A DNA stretch of 48,265 nucleotides from Conexivisphaerales archaeon. Lineage in GTDB: Archaea; Thermoproteota; Nitrososphaeria; Conexivisphaerales; DTJL01. The stretch lies in the NCBI GenBank assembly GCA_038728585.1, contig JAVYTR010000012.1, positions 1-48,265 on the forward strand, read 5' to 3'. The translations under genes were made by a program, and so were the position numbers. The notes below the pieces were generated by a model. That model was given only the letters and a program-made list of their open reading frames with translations. It had not been told where the DNA came from and searched no databases. Positions 16,129-22,992 of the stretch are shown here, in pieces. Within the stretch, counting starts at the first letter, position 1; every line of letters begins with the position of its first letter.

Positions 16129-16695
16129 TTAGCCTCGCAATCGATAGTTCTTTCAGGCCCTCCAGCAGTTGGGAAGACTACCGTAGCTAGGATAATCTCT
16201 TCAAAACTTCCGCTGAAGTACGTATCTGGCGGCGATATGCTGAAGGAAATAGCGAAGGAGAAGGGATACAGGGTTGGTGGGGAGGAATGGTGGGATACCG
16301 ACGAAGGCCAGAAATTCCTCCAGGAAAGGGCGAAAGACTTCAGGTATGACCTCGAAGTTGACAGAAGGCTTCAGCAGCTGGTAACCCAGGGAGGCTACGT
16401 CATCACAAGCTATGCTATCCCCTGGCTGAACCCGAACGGTGTGAAGGTCTGGCTGAAGGCTTCTCAGCTTGTAAGGGCAAGAAGGATGGCCAGAAGAGAC
16501 AGCATAACAGTCGAAAAGGCACTTGAGGTGGTCAGGCTGAGGGACAGAGAAAACGCAGAGCTGTACAAGAGAATGTACGGCTATGAGTTCGAGAAGGACC
16601 TCTCTGTCTTTGACCTGATGGTGAATACAGAGCAGATAGAGGCAGAAGAAGTTGCAAACCTGATAATACAATATGTCTCCTCCCTCCAGAAGTGA
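16129..16695 (+). CDS. cmk: Cytidylate kinase without a canonical start codon
   Basis: This enzyme phosphorylates CMP/dCMP. The P-loop GPPAVGKTT, the conserved SGGDMLKEIAKEKG and DVDRRLQ-type residues match the archaeal CMK family. The frame is open from the DUF106 stop at 16117, but has no ATG, GTG or TTG before the P-loop. The first ATG (16237) would delete it. The best candidates are TTA at 16129, which would give MASQSIVLSGPP and copies the TTG-GCC starts common here, or ATA at 16144. GGGTG at 16123-16127 may be the ribosome binding site. A single G-to-A change, a sequence error or genuine non-AUG initiation could explain it. The 3' end overlaps truB. Confidence 0.85.
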   Translation, partial: LASQSIVLSGPPAVGKTTVARIISSKLPLKYVSGGDMLKEIAKEKGYRVGGEEWWDTDEGQKFLQERAKDFRYDLEVDRRLQQLVTQGGYVITSYAIPWLNPNGVKVWLKASQLVRARRMARRDSITVEKALEVVRLRDRENAELYKRMYGYEFEKDLSVFDLMVNTEQIEAEEVANLIIQYVSSLQK

Positions 16696-17728
16696 AGATG
16701 CCATGTCGAGCGAACTTAGAGAAGAAATATTCAAGGGTCTCAAAGTTGTTGGTGAAGATTCAGAGGGAGAGTATGGGTATTTTCCTGACCGTAGGCCTGT
16801 ACATGAGCTGCTCAGATACGGCTTCGTCCCACTCGATAAGCCTGCAGGCCAGCTGAGCCACCAGGTGGTTGCGTGGGTTCGCAGGCTAGCTAGCGTAGAC
16901 TCAGCCGGACACAGTGGTACGCTTGACCCTATGGCTACAGGCCTGCTACCAGTAGCTATAAACGAAGCAACAAAGGCCCTTTCGACACTTCTTCTAGGTC
17001 CCAAGGAGTACTATGCTGTAATGAGGCTGCACAGTCCTGTGCCTGATTCCGAACTACTTCAAGTACTCGATGAATTCACTACTGAGATCTACCAGAGGCC
17101 CCCTCAGAGAAGCAGCGTAAGGCGAGTGACGAGGACAAGAACAGTTTATGAGATGGAACTGGTTGAGAGAAGGGGGAATCTTGCTCTGATCAGGGTGCTC
17201 TGCCAAGCAGGGACCTACGTGAGGAAGCTGATCTATGATATGGGTGAGGTTCTTGGGGTGGGTGCAACGATGACTGAGCTGAGGAGGACAAAGGTGTGCA
17301 ACATAAAGGAGAGCGATGGCCTTGTAAGGCTTCAGGAGCTCGCTTTAGCATTTAAGCACTACAGAGAGAAGGGGGACGAAGCTCTTCTCAGGAAAACAAT
17401 CTGGCCTGTAGAAAGGGCAGTGCAGCACCTCAAGAAGGTGGTGGTGAAGGATTCTGCCGTCGACCCGCTCTGTCATGGAGCGATGCTGGCAGCCCCAGGT
17501 CTGGCAAGAATATCGATGGATATCGAAAAGCAGGACGTTGTGGCAATTTACACTCAGAAGGCCGAGCTGGTAGGTTTTGGAATCTCACTCGTGAATTCAG
17601 CTGCGATGGAGGAGGCAGAGAAGGGCTTTGTTGTAAGGGTCGACAGGGTAGTTATGCCTACTGGGAGCTATCCTCACTACAGGAAGGGGGCAGAGATTAA
17701 AGAAGAGCTGCAGGCTGGGAGCATTTAG
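16673..17728 (+). CDS. truB: tRNA/rRNA pseudouridine synthase Cbf5/TruB
   Basis: This archaeal Cbf5 is the catalytic subunit of H/ACA ribonucleoproteins and can also make pseudouridine 55 in tRNA. The catalytic aspartate lies in GHSGTLDPMATG (Asp85). A C-terminal PUA domain is evident (residues about 255-340, including HGAMLAAPG and VVAIYTQKAELVGFG). The length is 351 residues. The ATG at 16673 overlaps cmk by 23 bases. A second in-frame ATG at 16703, downstream of cmk, is an equally good start. Confidence 0.94.
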   Translation: MSPPSRSEDAMSSELREEIFKGLKVVGEDSEGEYGYFPDRRPVHELLRYGFVPLDKPAGQLSHQVVAWVRRLASVDSAGHSGTLDPMATGLLPVAINEATKALSTLLLGPKEYYAVMRLHSPVPDSELLQVLDEFTTEIYQRPPQRSSVRRVTRTRTVYEMELVERRGNLALIRVLCQAGTYVRKLIYDMGEVLGVGATMTELRRTKVCNIKESDGLVRLQELALAFKHYREKGDEALLRKTIWPVERAVQHLKKVVVKDSAVDPLCHGAMLAAPGLARISMDIEKQDVVAIYTQKAELVGFGISLVNSAAMEEAEKGFVVRVDRVVMPTGSYPHYRKGAEIKEELQAGSI

Positions 17729-17741
17729 GCAGGTACAATAC

Positions 17742-17753
17742 ATTAATAAATTT
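17742..17753 (+). promoter_or_regulatory. TATA-like promoter of the RecA-fold ATPase gene
   Basis: ATTAATAAATTT lies about 75 bases upstream of the TTG start at 17822. It is a reasonable TATA match and predicts a leader of about 50 bases. It separates this gene from the ribosomal cluster. Confidence 0.35.
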
Positions 17754-17821
17754 CCTGATTCTGCAGAAAAAAGGTTTGAAAACGTCCAAAAATTCACCTA
17801 TGATTCTCAAGGTGGCATCGT

Positions 17822-19195
17822 TTGACTGAGCAGATACTAGAAATTCCCTTCGGACTTGATGGACTGCAGTCGTTTTTGCAGAGGAGAGGCCACACACTCC
17901 TGATAAAGGGATTAGCAGGGACGGGAAAGACTACACTTGCTCTGCAGCTACTTTCCGGGCTAGGAAAAGGAGAAGGCATCTATATATCGTCGAGGGTTTC
18001 TGAAGCCAAGCTGGCAAAGCAGATACCCTGGATCAAAAGGGAAAGAGCTGCAAGAGACAGCGAATTTGTAGATGTCAGGGTCGATTCTCCTGCTGCAGTC
18101 CTTGAAAGCATAATGCTGCTTGTCTATCAGAAGAAGGCCCCGGTTATAGTCCTCGATACCTGGGATGGTCTAGCTAAGGAGATGGAGCCTGTCGAGAGAC
18201 TGAGGGCAGAAAAGACCTTGACAGCGCTTGCAGATTCCTCTGAAACCAGAGTTATCTTCGTCAGCGAAGAGCCAGGGATGACCACTATGGACTATATGGT
18301 GGATGGTATAGTCGAGCTGACCAGGTCTGAAGAGCACTCAAGGGTCTTCAGAGAGATCGAGCTGAATAAGTTGAGAGGGACTTCGATAACCCAGCAGAGG
18401 TATCTGTACACACTGTTGGGAGGTAAATTCAGGCATTTTATCCCCTATACAGAGCCTGACTACAGCAGGATGAAAAAGACCAAGCCTATACCTGATTACG
18501 AGGAGGGCTATTCCTATGGTAGCAAGGAGCTTGATGAAATTCTCACTCCACTCCGCCAGGGCACATCGTTGACAATAGAATATGGAGAGGGGGTTCCTTA
18601 TTCTGCAATAAGGCTGATAGAGTATCCTCTTGTTACGAACTTCCTGAACCTGGGCAGAAGCGTTGTGATGATTCCATTACTGGGAGCCAGCGTCAGAGAG
18701 CTGCATAACCATATTTTGAGATGTGTTGACAGAGATGCTATCAGAAATAGGCTGAGAATTGCCGTTGCTTCAGAGTACGGCACGAACGGTGGTAGTGAGT
18801 TCTACAATATGGGTAGAAGCAAAGTGAGCAGAGAACACAAAAGTTATGCTGAAGAGGTCGAGAGGTTAAAGAAGAAATCCAAGGACAGACACCTTCTAGT
18901 GATTGACAGCATCAGCTTTCTGGAAAACAGATTCGCCACTGAGCTTGAGGAGCTGGTCGAAAGCCTTTCCCACAGGGTGATTCAGACTCAATCTAACGGC
19001 GATGCTGTTGTCTTCCTCCTCAATTCGTTTTCAAAGCTCAGAGATAGAATTCTTACGATGACAGACAGGCATATCAAACTGTTTGTGAAAGACAGGTCCA
19101 TCGTTCTCATGGGAGAAAAGCCAGCAACGGAAGCCTATGTGCTTCAGCCAAGCAATTCCAACCCGCTTCTACCAGAGGTAACGAGAGTGGTGTAG
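17822..19195 (+). CDS. Tandem RecA-fold ATPase, KaiC/GvpD-like
   Basis: The 457-residue protein has an intact Walker A (GLAGTGKTT, residues 30-38) and Walker B (VIVLDTWDG, about 108-116) in the first domain. A second RecA-like domain opens with YGSKELDEIL near residue 232. It has a degenerate Walker A (EYGEGVP) but keeps a Walker B-like HLLVIDSIS near 357-365. This layout resembles archaeal KaiC-family and GvpD-type regulators, in which one domain hydrolyses ATP. The start is TTG with AAGGTGG upstream. Four bases separate it from the small gene at 19200, so they are probably one transcript. The target process is unknown; gas vesicle function is not implied. Confidence 0.75.
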   Translation: MTEQILEIPFGLDGLQSFLQRRGHTLLIKGLAGTGKTTLALQLLSGLGKGEGIYISSRVSEAKLAKQIPWIKRERAARDSEFVDVRVDSPAAVLESIMLLVYQKKAPVIVLDTWDGLAKEMEPVERLRAEKTLTALADSSETRVIFVSEEPGMTTMDYMVDGIVELTRSEEHSRVFREIELNKLRGTSITQQRYLYTLLGGKFRHFIPYTEPDYSRMKKTKPIPDYEEGYSYGSKELDEILTPLRQGTSLTIEYGEGVPYSAIRLIEYPLVTNFLNLGRSVVMIPLLGASVRELHNHILRCVDRDAIRNRLRIAVASEYGTNGGSEFYNMGRSKVSREHKSYAEEVERLKKKSKDRHLLVIDSISFLENRFATELEELVESLSHRVIQTQSNGDAVVFLLNSFSKLRDRILTMTDRHIKLFVKDRSIVLMGEKPATEAYVLQPSNSNPLLPEVTRVV

Positions 19196-19199
19196 CTTA

Positions 19200-19562
19200 T
19201 TGGAGGAGATTTCATTCTTGAAAGGCAACAGAGAGGTCAGGGAGAATGCGGAACAAAGAGTTGACGGGGTGATTCTTGAATGCATCGAAAAGGCACTCGA
19301 ACCTCTGGGAGCCGTTGCCAGAGAATCAATCTTCAGGCTGTTTGAAACTAGAACTGGAATGTCCAAAAAGAAGATACCGGATAACGCAGAGGCTTTTTTG
19401 GGACACCTTGAGAACCTCTTCGGGAAACCTGCAACCAGTACTCTCGAAGCTGCTATGAAGAGGGAGATAGGCAAAAGGTTTGCCGTTTCAAACGTTACTG
19501 ATGGTAACCTGTCTTCTATAATAAAATTCCTGAAGGATAATATCAAGAAATCTGAAAGCTAG
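19200..19562 (+). CDS. Small helical protein resembling a NitrOD5 output domain
   Basis: This 120-residue protein starts with TTG, within GCTTATTGG. Its layout (a long helix ending in ALEPLGAVARESIFRLFETRTGM, then KKKIPDNAEAFLGHLENLFG and a final helix) recalls the thaumarchaeal output domain called NitrOD5, often linked to signal proteins. The match is from memory of the pattern. It is co-directional with the tandem RecA ATPase, suggesting a signalling pair. Confidence 0.45.
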   Translation: MEEISFLKGNREVRENAEQRVDGVILECIEKALEPLGAVARESIFRLFETRTGMSKKKIPDNAEAFLGHLENLFGKPATSTLEAAMKREIGKRFAVSNVTDGNLSSIIKFLKDNIKKSES

Positions 19563-19579
19563 AAGCCGCAGGTTTGAAT

Positions 19580-19592
19580 AGATTTTTATAGT
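19580..19592 (+). promoter_or_regulatory. TATA-like promoter of tRNA-Ser
   Basis: GATTTTTATAG lies 25-35 bases before the first base of the tRNA at 19616, the spacing expected for an archaeal tRNA promoter. Confidence 0.5.
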
Positions 19593-19645
19593 GTATCTGT
19601 AGCGAGCAGCACAACGCCGAGGTACCCTAGCCTGGTAGGGGGCAG

Positions 19646-19665
19646 AATCAACACGAAGAGCCCAA
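19646..19665 (+). other. tRNA-Ser intron 1 (anticodon stem, non-canonical)
   Basis: This is the 20-base segment between exon ends CAG and GC. Its removal restores the fifth-pair anticodon stem CAGGC/GCCTG. Such stem introns are known in Thermoproteota tRNA genes and need the heteromeric splicing endonuclease. Boundaries are inferred from the mature fold. Confidence 0.7.
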
Positions 19666-19673
19666 GCCTGGAG

Positions 19674-19689
19674 CCAGGCATAGCTGGAC
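19674..19689 (+). other. tRNA-Ser intron 2 (position 37/38)
   Basis: This 16-base segment lies between G37 and A38 of the anticodon loop. CCAG at 19674-19677 can pair with CTGG at 19684-19687, forming the central helix of a short bulge-helix-bulge element. A one-base shift of both ends would leave C instead of G at position 37, which is less usual. Confidence 0.7.
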
Positions 19690-19808
19690 AGCCTGTGTCC
19701 GAAAGGACTCGTGAGTTCAAATCTCACCCTCGGCGCCACTTGTTTCATAGCATAGCAGAATCTTAAAGACCCTTACAATCAAATCAAAATATAGACCAAA
19801 CTATTCCT

Positions 19809-20168
19809 TCAGGTTTTGTAGGTCTTCTTCGCTTCCATGATCTCTTTCGCTACCCTCTCCTTGTTATCTACTTCGACAACGATCACATCATATTCCTCGT
19901 TCCTGAATTCAATGGTAACGCAAAAGTCTGGATGTCTCATCGCAAAGAATACTTTTTTACCGTTGACAATGTACCTTCCCTCCTTTACCACTCCTGGTAA
20001 CCCTGCCCCACTTATTCTGAATCCTTCTATCCAAGGGTGTGAACCTGTAGTAACCGAAACAACATTGGAAAGAGAGAACACTAACCTTCTCTCAAAGGCT
20101 TCAAGCACCTCTATCCCTTCAAACTCTACAATGACCTTATCTTCGTTAATGAAAAGTTTGTGTGGCAC
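19809..20168 (-). CDS. Small PH-domain-like protein, function unknown
   Basis: The 119-residue protein has alternating beta-strand patterns and a final amphipathic helix (NKERVAKEIMEAKKTY). This resembles small bacterial/archaeal PH-like (bPH) proteins; EGRYIVNGKKVFFAMRHPDFCVTIEF would be the central strands. No signal peptide or membrane segment is seen. The start is GTG at 20168. A TATA-like GATAAATATTTC (minus-strand reading GAAATATTTATC) lies at 20195-20206, just over 25 bases upstream. The role is not known. Confidence 0.55.
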   Translation of the reverse strand: MPHKLFINEDKVIVEFEGIEVLEAFERRLVFSLSNVVSVTTGSHPWIEGFRISGAGLPGVVKEGRYIVNGKKVFFAMRHPDFCVTIEFRNEEYDVIVVEVDNKERVAKEIMEAKKTYKT

Positions 20169-20194
20169 GGAATCGCTTTTGCAATAGGTCGTTC

Positions 20195-20206
20195 GATAAA
20201 TATTTC
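20195..20206 (-). promoter_or_regulatory. TATA-like promoter of the PH-like gene
   Basis: Read on the minus strand as GAAATATTTATC, the box lies 27-38 bases upstream of the GTG start at 20168 and would give a short or absent leader. Confidence 0.4.
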
Positions 20207-20331
20207 TCCTTATTTTGGCTCTAAATACTATCCTCTTTCATGTGAGGACAAATGTGGAGAATATCGCCCTCCTCTTTGATAAGCTTAGATCGAAGACTGG
20301 TCTATTTAATTCTCTTTTTCACAAGTCTAGC

Positions 20332-20646
20332 TCAGTCCAGCTTTACTTTTGTTACCTTATCCTCCATAACTCTGGGCTTGTCTCTTCTGTCATCTACTCT
20401 CAACAGAAAATCAACTCTCTCTGCTCCTTCGCTGAATACAGCTTCGTGAGCAGCAGAGACAGCCTTGAATATGGTGGTCAAGTCATCAGCCTCTAATACA
20501 GTAGCCATCGGATTCGTCTCAAATCGAACGCCCTTTACCTCTGATATCGCCTTCAGCGCCGCTTTCACGTATTTAGACACGCTTATCCCAGAACCAATCG
20601 GATGTATACTAAACTCTGCTATCACCTTAATTCTTCTTTTTGGCAT
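20332..20646 (-). CDS. MTH1187/DUF77-family thiamine-binding-type protein
   Basis: The 104-residue protein has the ferredoxin-like fold of the COG0011 family: VIAEFSIHPIGSGISVSKYVKAALKAI, then FETNPMATVLEADDLTTIFKAVSAAHEAVF and a final beta strand. Family members bind thiamine or related ligands and form tetramers. The ATG at 20646 has a minus-strand GTTTATA box at 20671-20677, so the message may be leaderless. No thiamine gene is next to it in this window. Confidence 0.85.
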   Translation of the reverse strand: MPKRRIKVIAEFSIHPIGSGISVSKYVKAALKAISEVKGVRFETNPMATVLEADDLTTIFKAVSAAHEAVFSEGAERVDFLLRVDDRRDKPRVMEDKVTKVKLD

Positions 20647-20667
20647 AACTTTTTAGCGAAGCAGGTT

Positions 20668-20678
20668 GGCTATAAACT
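20668..20678 (-). promoter_or_regulatory. TATA-like promoter of the DUF77 gene
   Basis: GTTTATAGCC on the minus strand lies 25-32 bases before the ATG at 20646. A second A/T-rich box occurs at 20684-20694. Spacing favours the first and a leaderless transcript. Confidence 0.35.
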
Positions 20679-20810
20679 TCTGCGTTATAAAACCTCATGA
20701 TAGGACTTATGGTCCTTCGAAAGCCCACAGCGATGCCTGAGCCGCATTGGGTGTAAATGGCTTATTCAGAACTATTCGCATCTTTACGCACAAACTGGTC
20801 AAAAAGCTTG

Positions 20811-20840
20811 ATTCGATTCGATTCGATTTGATTCAATTCG
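20811..20840. repeat. Imperfect ATTCG pentanucleotide repeat
   Basis: There are six tandem five-base units: ATTCG three times, then ATTTG, ATTCA and ATTCG. The tract is in the 253-base gap between the divergent DUF77 and nucleoside phosphorylase genes and lies about 60 bases upstream of the latter. No function is evident. Confidence 0.8.
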
Positions 20841-20899
20841 ACCTGACTCTCGAAATAACTTTCTCACGAAAAGATTAAGTGTCCTAATCTGTTCAAGCC

Positions 20900-21739
20900 A
20901 TGCAGTTGAAGAAACTGAAATCTGCAACACATCCGGAGGACACAGAAAGGCGACAGTACCATGTTTCACTTTCCCCGGGGGAAGTATCCAGGTACGTGCT
21001 TTTGCCAGGCGACCCTGCAAGAGTTGCAAGGATAGCATCAAAGTGGCAAGAGAAGAGAAAGGTGGCTGAGCATAGGGAGTTTGTCACTTATACTGGCAGA
21101 TACAATCAGGCAGAGATATCGTGCACTTCGACCGGCATAGGCGCGCCTGCTGCAGCTATAGTTATGGAAGAATTGCTCAGCATCGGTGCTGATACATTCA
21201 TAAGGGTCGGAACGACAGGAGCTCTGAAGAAGGAGATTAAAATAGGAGACCTGATAATAACTTCAGCATCTTGCAGGTTCGACGGCACCAGCTCTCAATA
21301 CATCTGGCCTAACTACCCTGCGGCTGCCAGCTACGAAGTCGTTCTTGCACTGGTCGAAGCAGCAGAAAAACTCGGGGCCAGATACCACGTTGGCTTGACT
21401 GCTAGCTCTGACTCTTTTTATGTCGGGCAGGGGAGGCCTGGTTTCAAACATTACCAGCCGAGCTGGAGCAGAACGCTTCTTGAAGACGCGAAAAGGGCAA
21501 ATATTCTGAACTTTGAAATGGAATCATCTGTCCTGCTCACTCTAGCAGGGCTGTATGGGGTTAGGGCTGGGTGCGTCTGCGCAGTGATAGCAAACAGGGA
21601 GACTGATGAATTCGTTCAGGATGCAGGTGTCGAAGAGGCGATAAGAGTTGCGAACGAAGCAGTGGCCATATTGAGCAGATGGGACGAAGAGAAGAAAAGA
21701 AGGAACAAACAGAACTTTTATCCGTCGATTTTAGGATAA
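20900..21739 (+). CDS. udp: Uridine phosphorylase-like nucleoside phosphorylase
   Basis: The protein is 279 residues in the PNP/UDP phosphorylase family, which cleaves nucleosides with phosphate to base and ribose 1-phosphate. LLPGDPARVARIA (phosphate-binding start), CTSTGIGAPAAAIVMEELLSIGA and RVGTTGALKKEIKIGDLII are the family blocks, and ILNFEMESSVLLTLAGLYG supplies the Glu-Met-Glu ribose motif. Sequence features favour uridine phosphorylase, but substrate range is not certain. ATG start; the promoter is not clear. Confidence 0.85.
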   Translation: MQLKKLKSATHPEDTERRQYHVSLSPGEVSRYVLLPGDPARVARIASKWQEKRKVAEHREFVTYTGRYNQAEISCTSTGIGAPAAAIVMEELLSIGADTFIRVGTTGALKKEIKIGDLIITSASCRFDGTSSQYIWPNYPAAASYEVVLALVEAAEKLGARYHVGLTASSDSFYVGQGRPGFKHYQPSWSRTLLEDAKRANILNFEMESSVLLTLAGLYGVRAGCVCAVIANRETDEFVQDAGVEEAIRVANEAVAILSRWDEEKKRRNKQNFYPSILG

Positions 21740-21788
21740 AACGTTATCTAATGATGTCTTGTAGGCCAAAAGTCAGAGCTGAAAGCGA

Positions 21789-22955
21789 TTGTACCTGACA
21801 AATCAAGAGGAGAAGGCTCTCAACGGTGAGTTCGGCGAAGCCATCGCAACCTCATACAGAGTCTTGCTTTCACTCGGAGAATTTCTTGGGGCGGATAGGC
21901 TGATACCTATCACGTCTGCTCACATATCAGGGGTAAACTATGCGAACATAGGCGAAGAGGGATTGAATTTCATAGAGAAGGTGAGCCAAGAAGGAAGAGT
22001 GAGCGTAAAGACAACTCTCAACCCGTGCGGAATAGAGCTGAGCGACCCGTTCTCGCTAAACCCACCCGCAGACTTTGTAGAGAGGCAGAAGAAGATCATA
22101 GATTCATACATGAAGATGGGCGTATCGGGTACTTTGACATGTGTGCCGTATGAATTCGACAACAGGCCGAAGAGGGGAAGCCATATAGCATGGGCTGAAA
22201 GCTCAGCCTCCATCTACGCGAATTCTGTGTTGGGAGCCATGACCAACAGGGAGAGCGCGATAAGCTCCCTCGCGGCAGCCATAGCCGGGAAGACGCCTAA
22301 CGCTGGAATGCACATTGCTGAAAACAGGAAGCCAGGGCTTATAGTTTCAGTTTCAGCTGATGCCAATTTGGAGACAACTGCAGATTACGGGCTGCTTGGC
22401 CTCTTCGCTGGTAAGCTTACTCAAAAACCGATTGGGTTTACGGGCCTTAGAAGGTCTGCGAAGCATCTCTTGAAGGCTCTTGGGGCAGGGATAGGCACAT
22501 CTGGCTCCTCGCCTATGTTCATGCTGCTCGACTCAAAGCCAAAGAATGTTGAAGAGGTTCCGTACACGCAAAGGGAGAAGCAGGAGATGAAGGAAAGCAC
22601 AACCCTGTCGTCAGACCCGGATATGGTGCTTCTAGGCTGCCCGTTCTACACGTTTGCAGAAGTGAAGAGACTTGCAAGCGCAGTAAGTGGCAGGAAGGCA
22701 AAGAAGAAGATATACCTTCATCTTTCAAGGAGTGTCTACGAGAAGGCAAAGAACGAAGGGGCAATAGGAAAGCTCGAAAAGGCAGGAATCAAGGTGCTGA
22801 GGGATGTCTGCCCCAGTCTGACACCTATAGGTGCATGGAACGGCATGAACAAGGTTATAACCGATTCAGCAAAGGGCAGTTTCTACATGAGGACAGCCCT
22901 GAAGTATAACGTTGGAGTACTAGACCTAGAAGCCATTGTAAAATCTTACACCTAG
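21789..22955 (+). CDS. Aconitase X, probable phosphomevalonate dehydratase large subunit
   Basis: The 388-residue protein belongs to the DUF521/aconitase X catalytic family. In archaea the family enzyme dehydrates mevalonate 5-phosphate to trans-anhydromevalonate 5-phosphate. MYLTNQEEKALNGEFG, ITSAHISGVNYANIGEEG, TLNPCGIELSDP and a GCPFYTFAEV block with a later DVCPS provide cysteines suited to an iron-sulfur cluster. The start is TTG. Mevalonate kinase, IPK and IPP isomerase lie at 36-39 kb, which supports this role. The small (swivel, DUF126) subunit is not encoded next to it. Another aconitase X activity is possible but less likely. Confidence 0.8.
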   Translation: MYLTNQEEKALNGEFGEAIATSYRVLLSLGEFLGADRLIPITSAHISGVNYANIGEEGLNFIEKVSQEGRVSVKTTLNPCGIELSDPFSLNPPADFVERQKKIIDSYMKMGVSGTLTCVPYEFDNRPKRGSHIAWAESSASIYANSVLGAMTNRESAISSLAAAIAGKTPNAGMHIAENRKPGLIVSVSADANLETTADYGLLGLFAGKLTQKPIGFTGLRRSAKHLLKALGAGIGTSGSSPMFMLLDSKPKNVEEVPYTQREKQEMKESTTLSSDPDMVLLGCPFYTFAEVKRLASAVSGRKAKKKIYLHLSRSVYEKAKNEGAIGKLEKAGIKVLRDVCPSLTPIGAWNGMNKVITDSAKGSFYMRTALKYNVGVLDLEAIVKSYT

Positions 22956-22992
22956 CTGTGTGTTGGCCTGAAGCTGCAGCCTGTTCGTTGTT

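Larger units (their letters stand above)
19616..19738 (+). tRNA. tRNA-Ser(GGA) with two introns
   Basis: The acceptor GCCGAGG (19616-19622) pairs with CCTCGGC (19728-19734), followed by discriminator G and an encoded CCA (19736-19738). The D arm spans 19625-19641. A long variable arm (GTCC-GAAA-GGAC, 19697-19708) marks a type II tRNA, and the T arm is GTGAG-TTCAAAT-CTCAC. The contiguous DNA cannot form an anticodon arm. Removing 19646-19665 (20 nt) and 19674-19689 (16 nt) gives stem CAGGC, loop CTGGAGA and stem GCCTG with anticodon GGA. The G discriminator and type II fold agree with serine. The second intron is at the canonical 37/38 site; the first lies in the anticodon stem at about 29/30. 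Confidence 0.85.

Noticed and set aside
16125-16200. GTG at 16125 as the start of cmk
   Set aside because: It is in a different frame from the P-loop and soon reads unrelated sequence; only a frameshift could link it to the gene.
20215-20496. Plus-strand frame opposite the DUF77 gene
   Set aside because: It is antisense to a recognised gene and resembles no family; Ser/Leu-rich content is what antisense frames give here.
20697-20750. C/D box guide RNA upstream of the nucleoside phosphorylase
   Set aside because: Box-like ATGATAG and CTGA words occur, but spacing and the second box pair do not fit; an AGGAC-TTATG-GTCCT hairpin is too small to call.
20810-20842. Short tandem repeats that could hint at a CRISPR array
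   Set aside because: The units are only five bases long and contiguous, with no spacers and no cas genes anywhere in the window.
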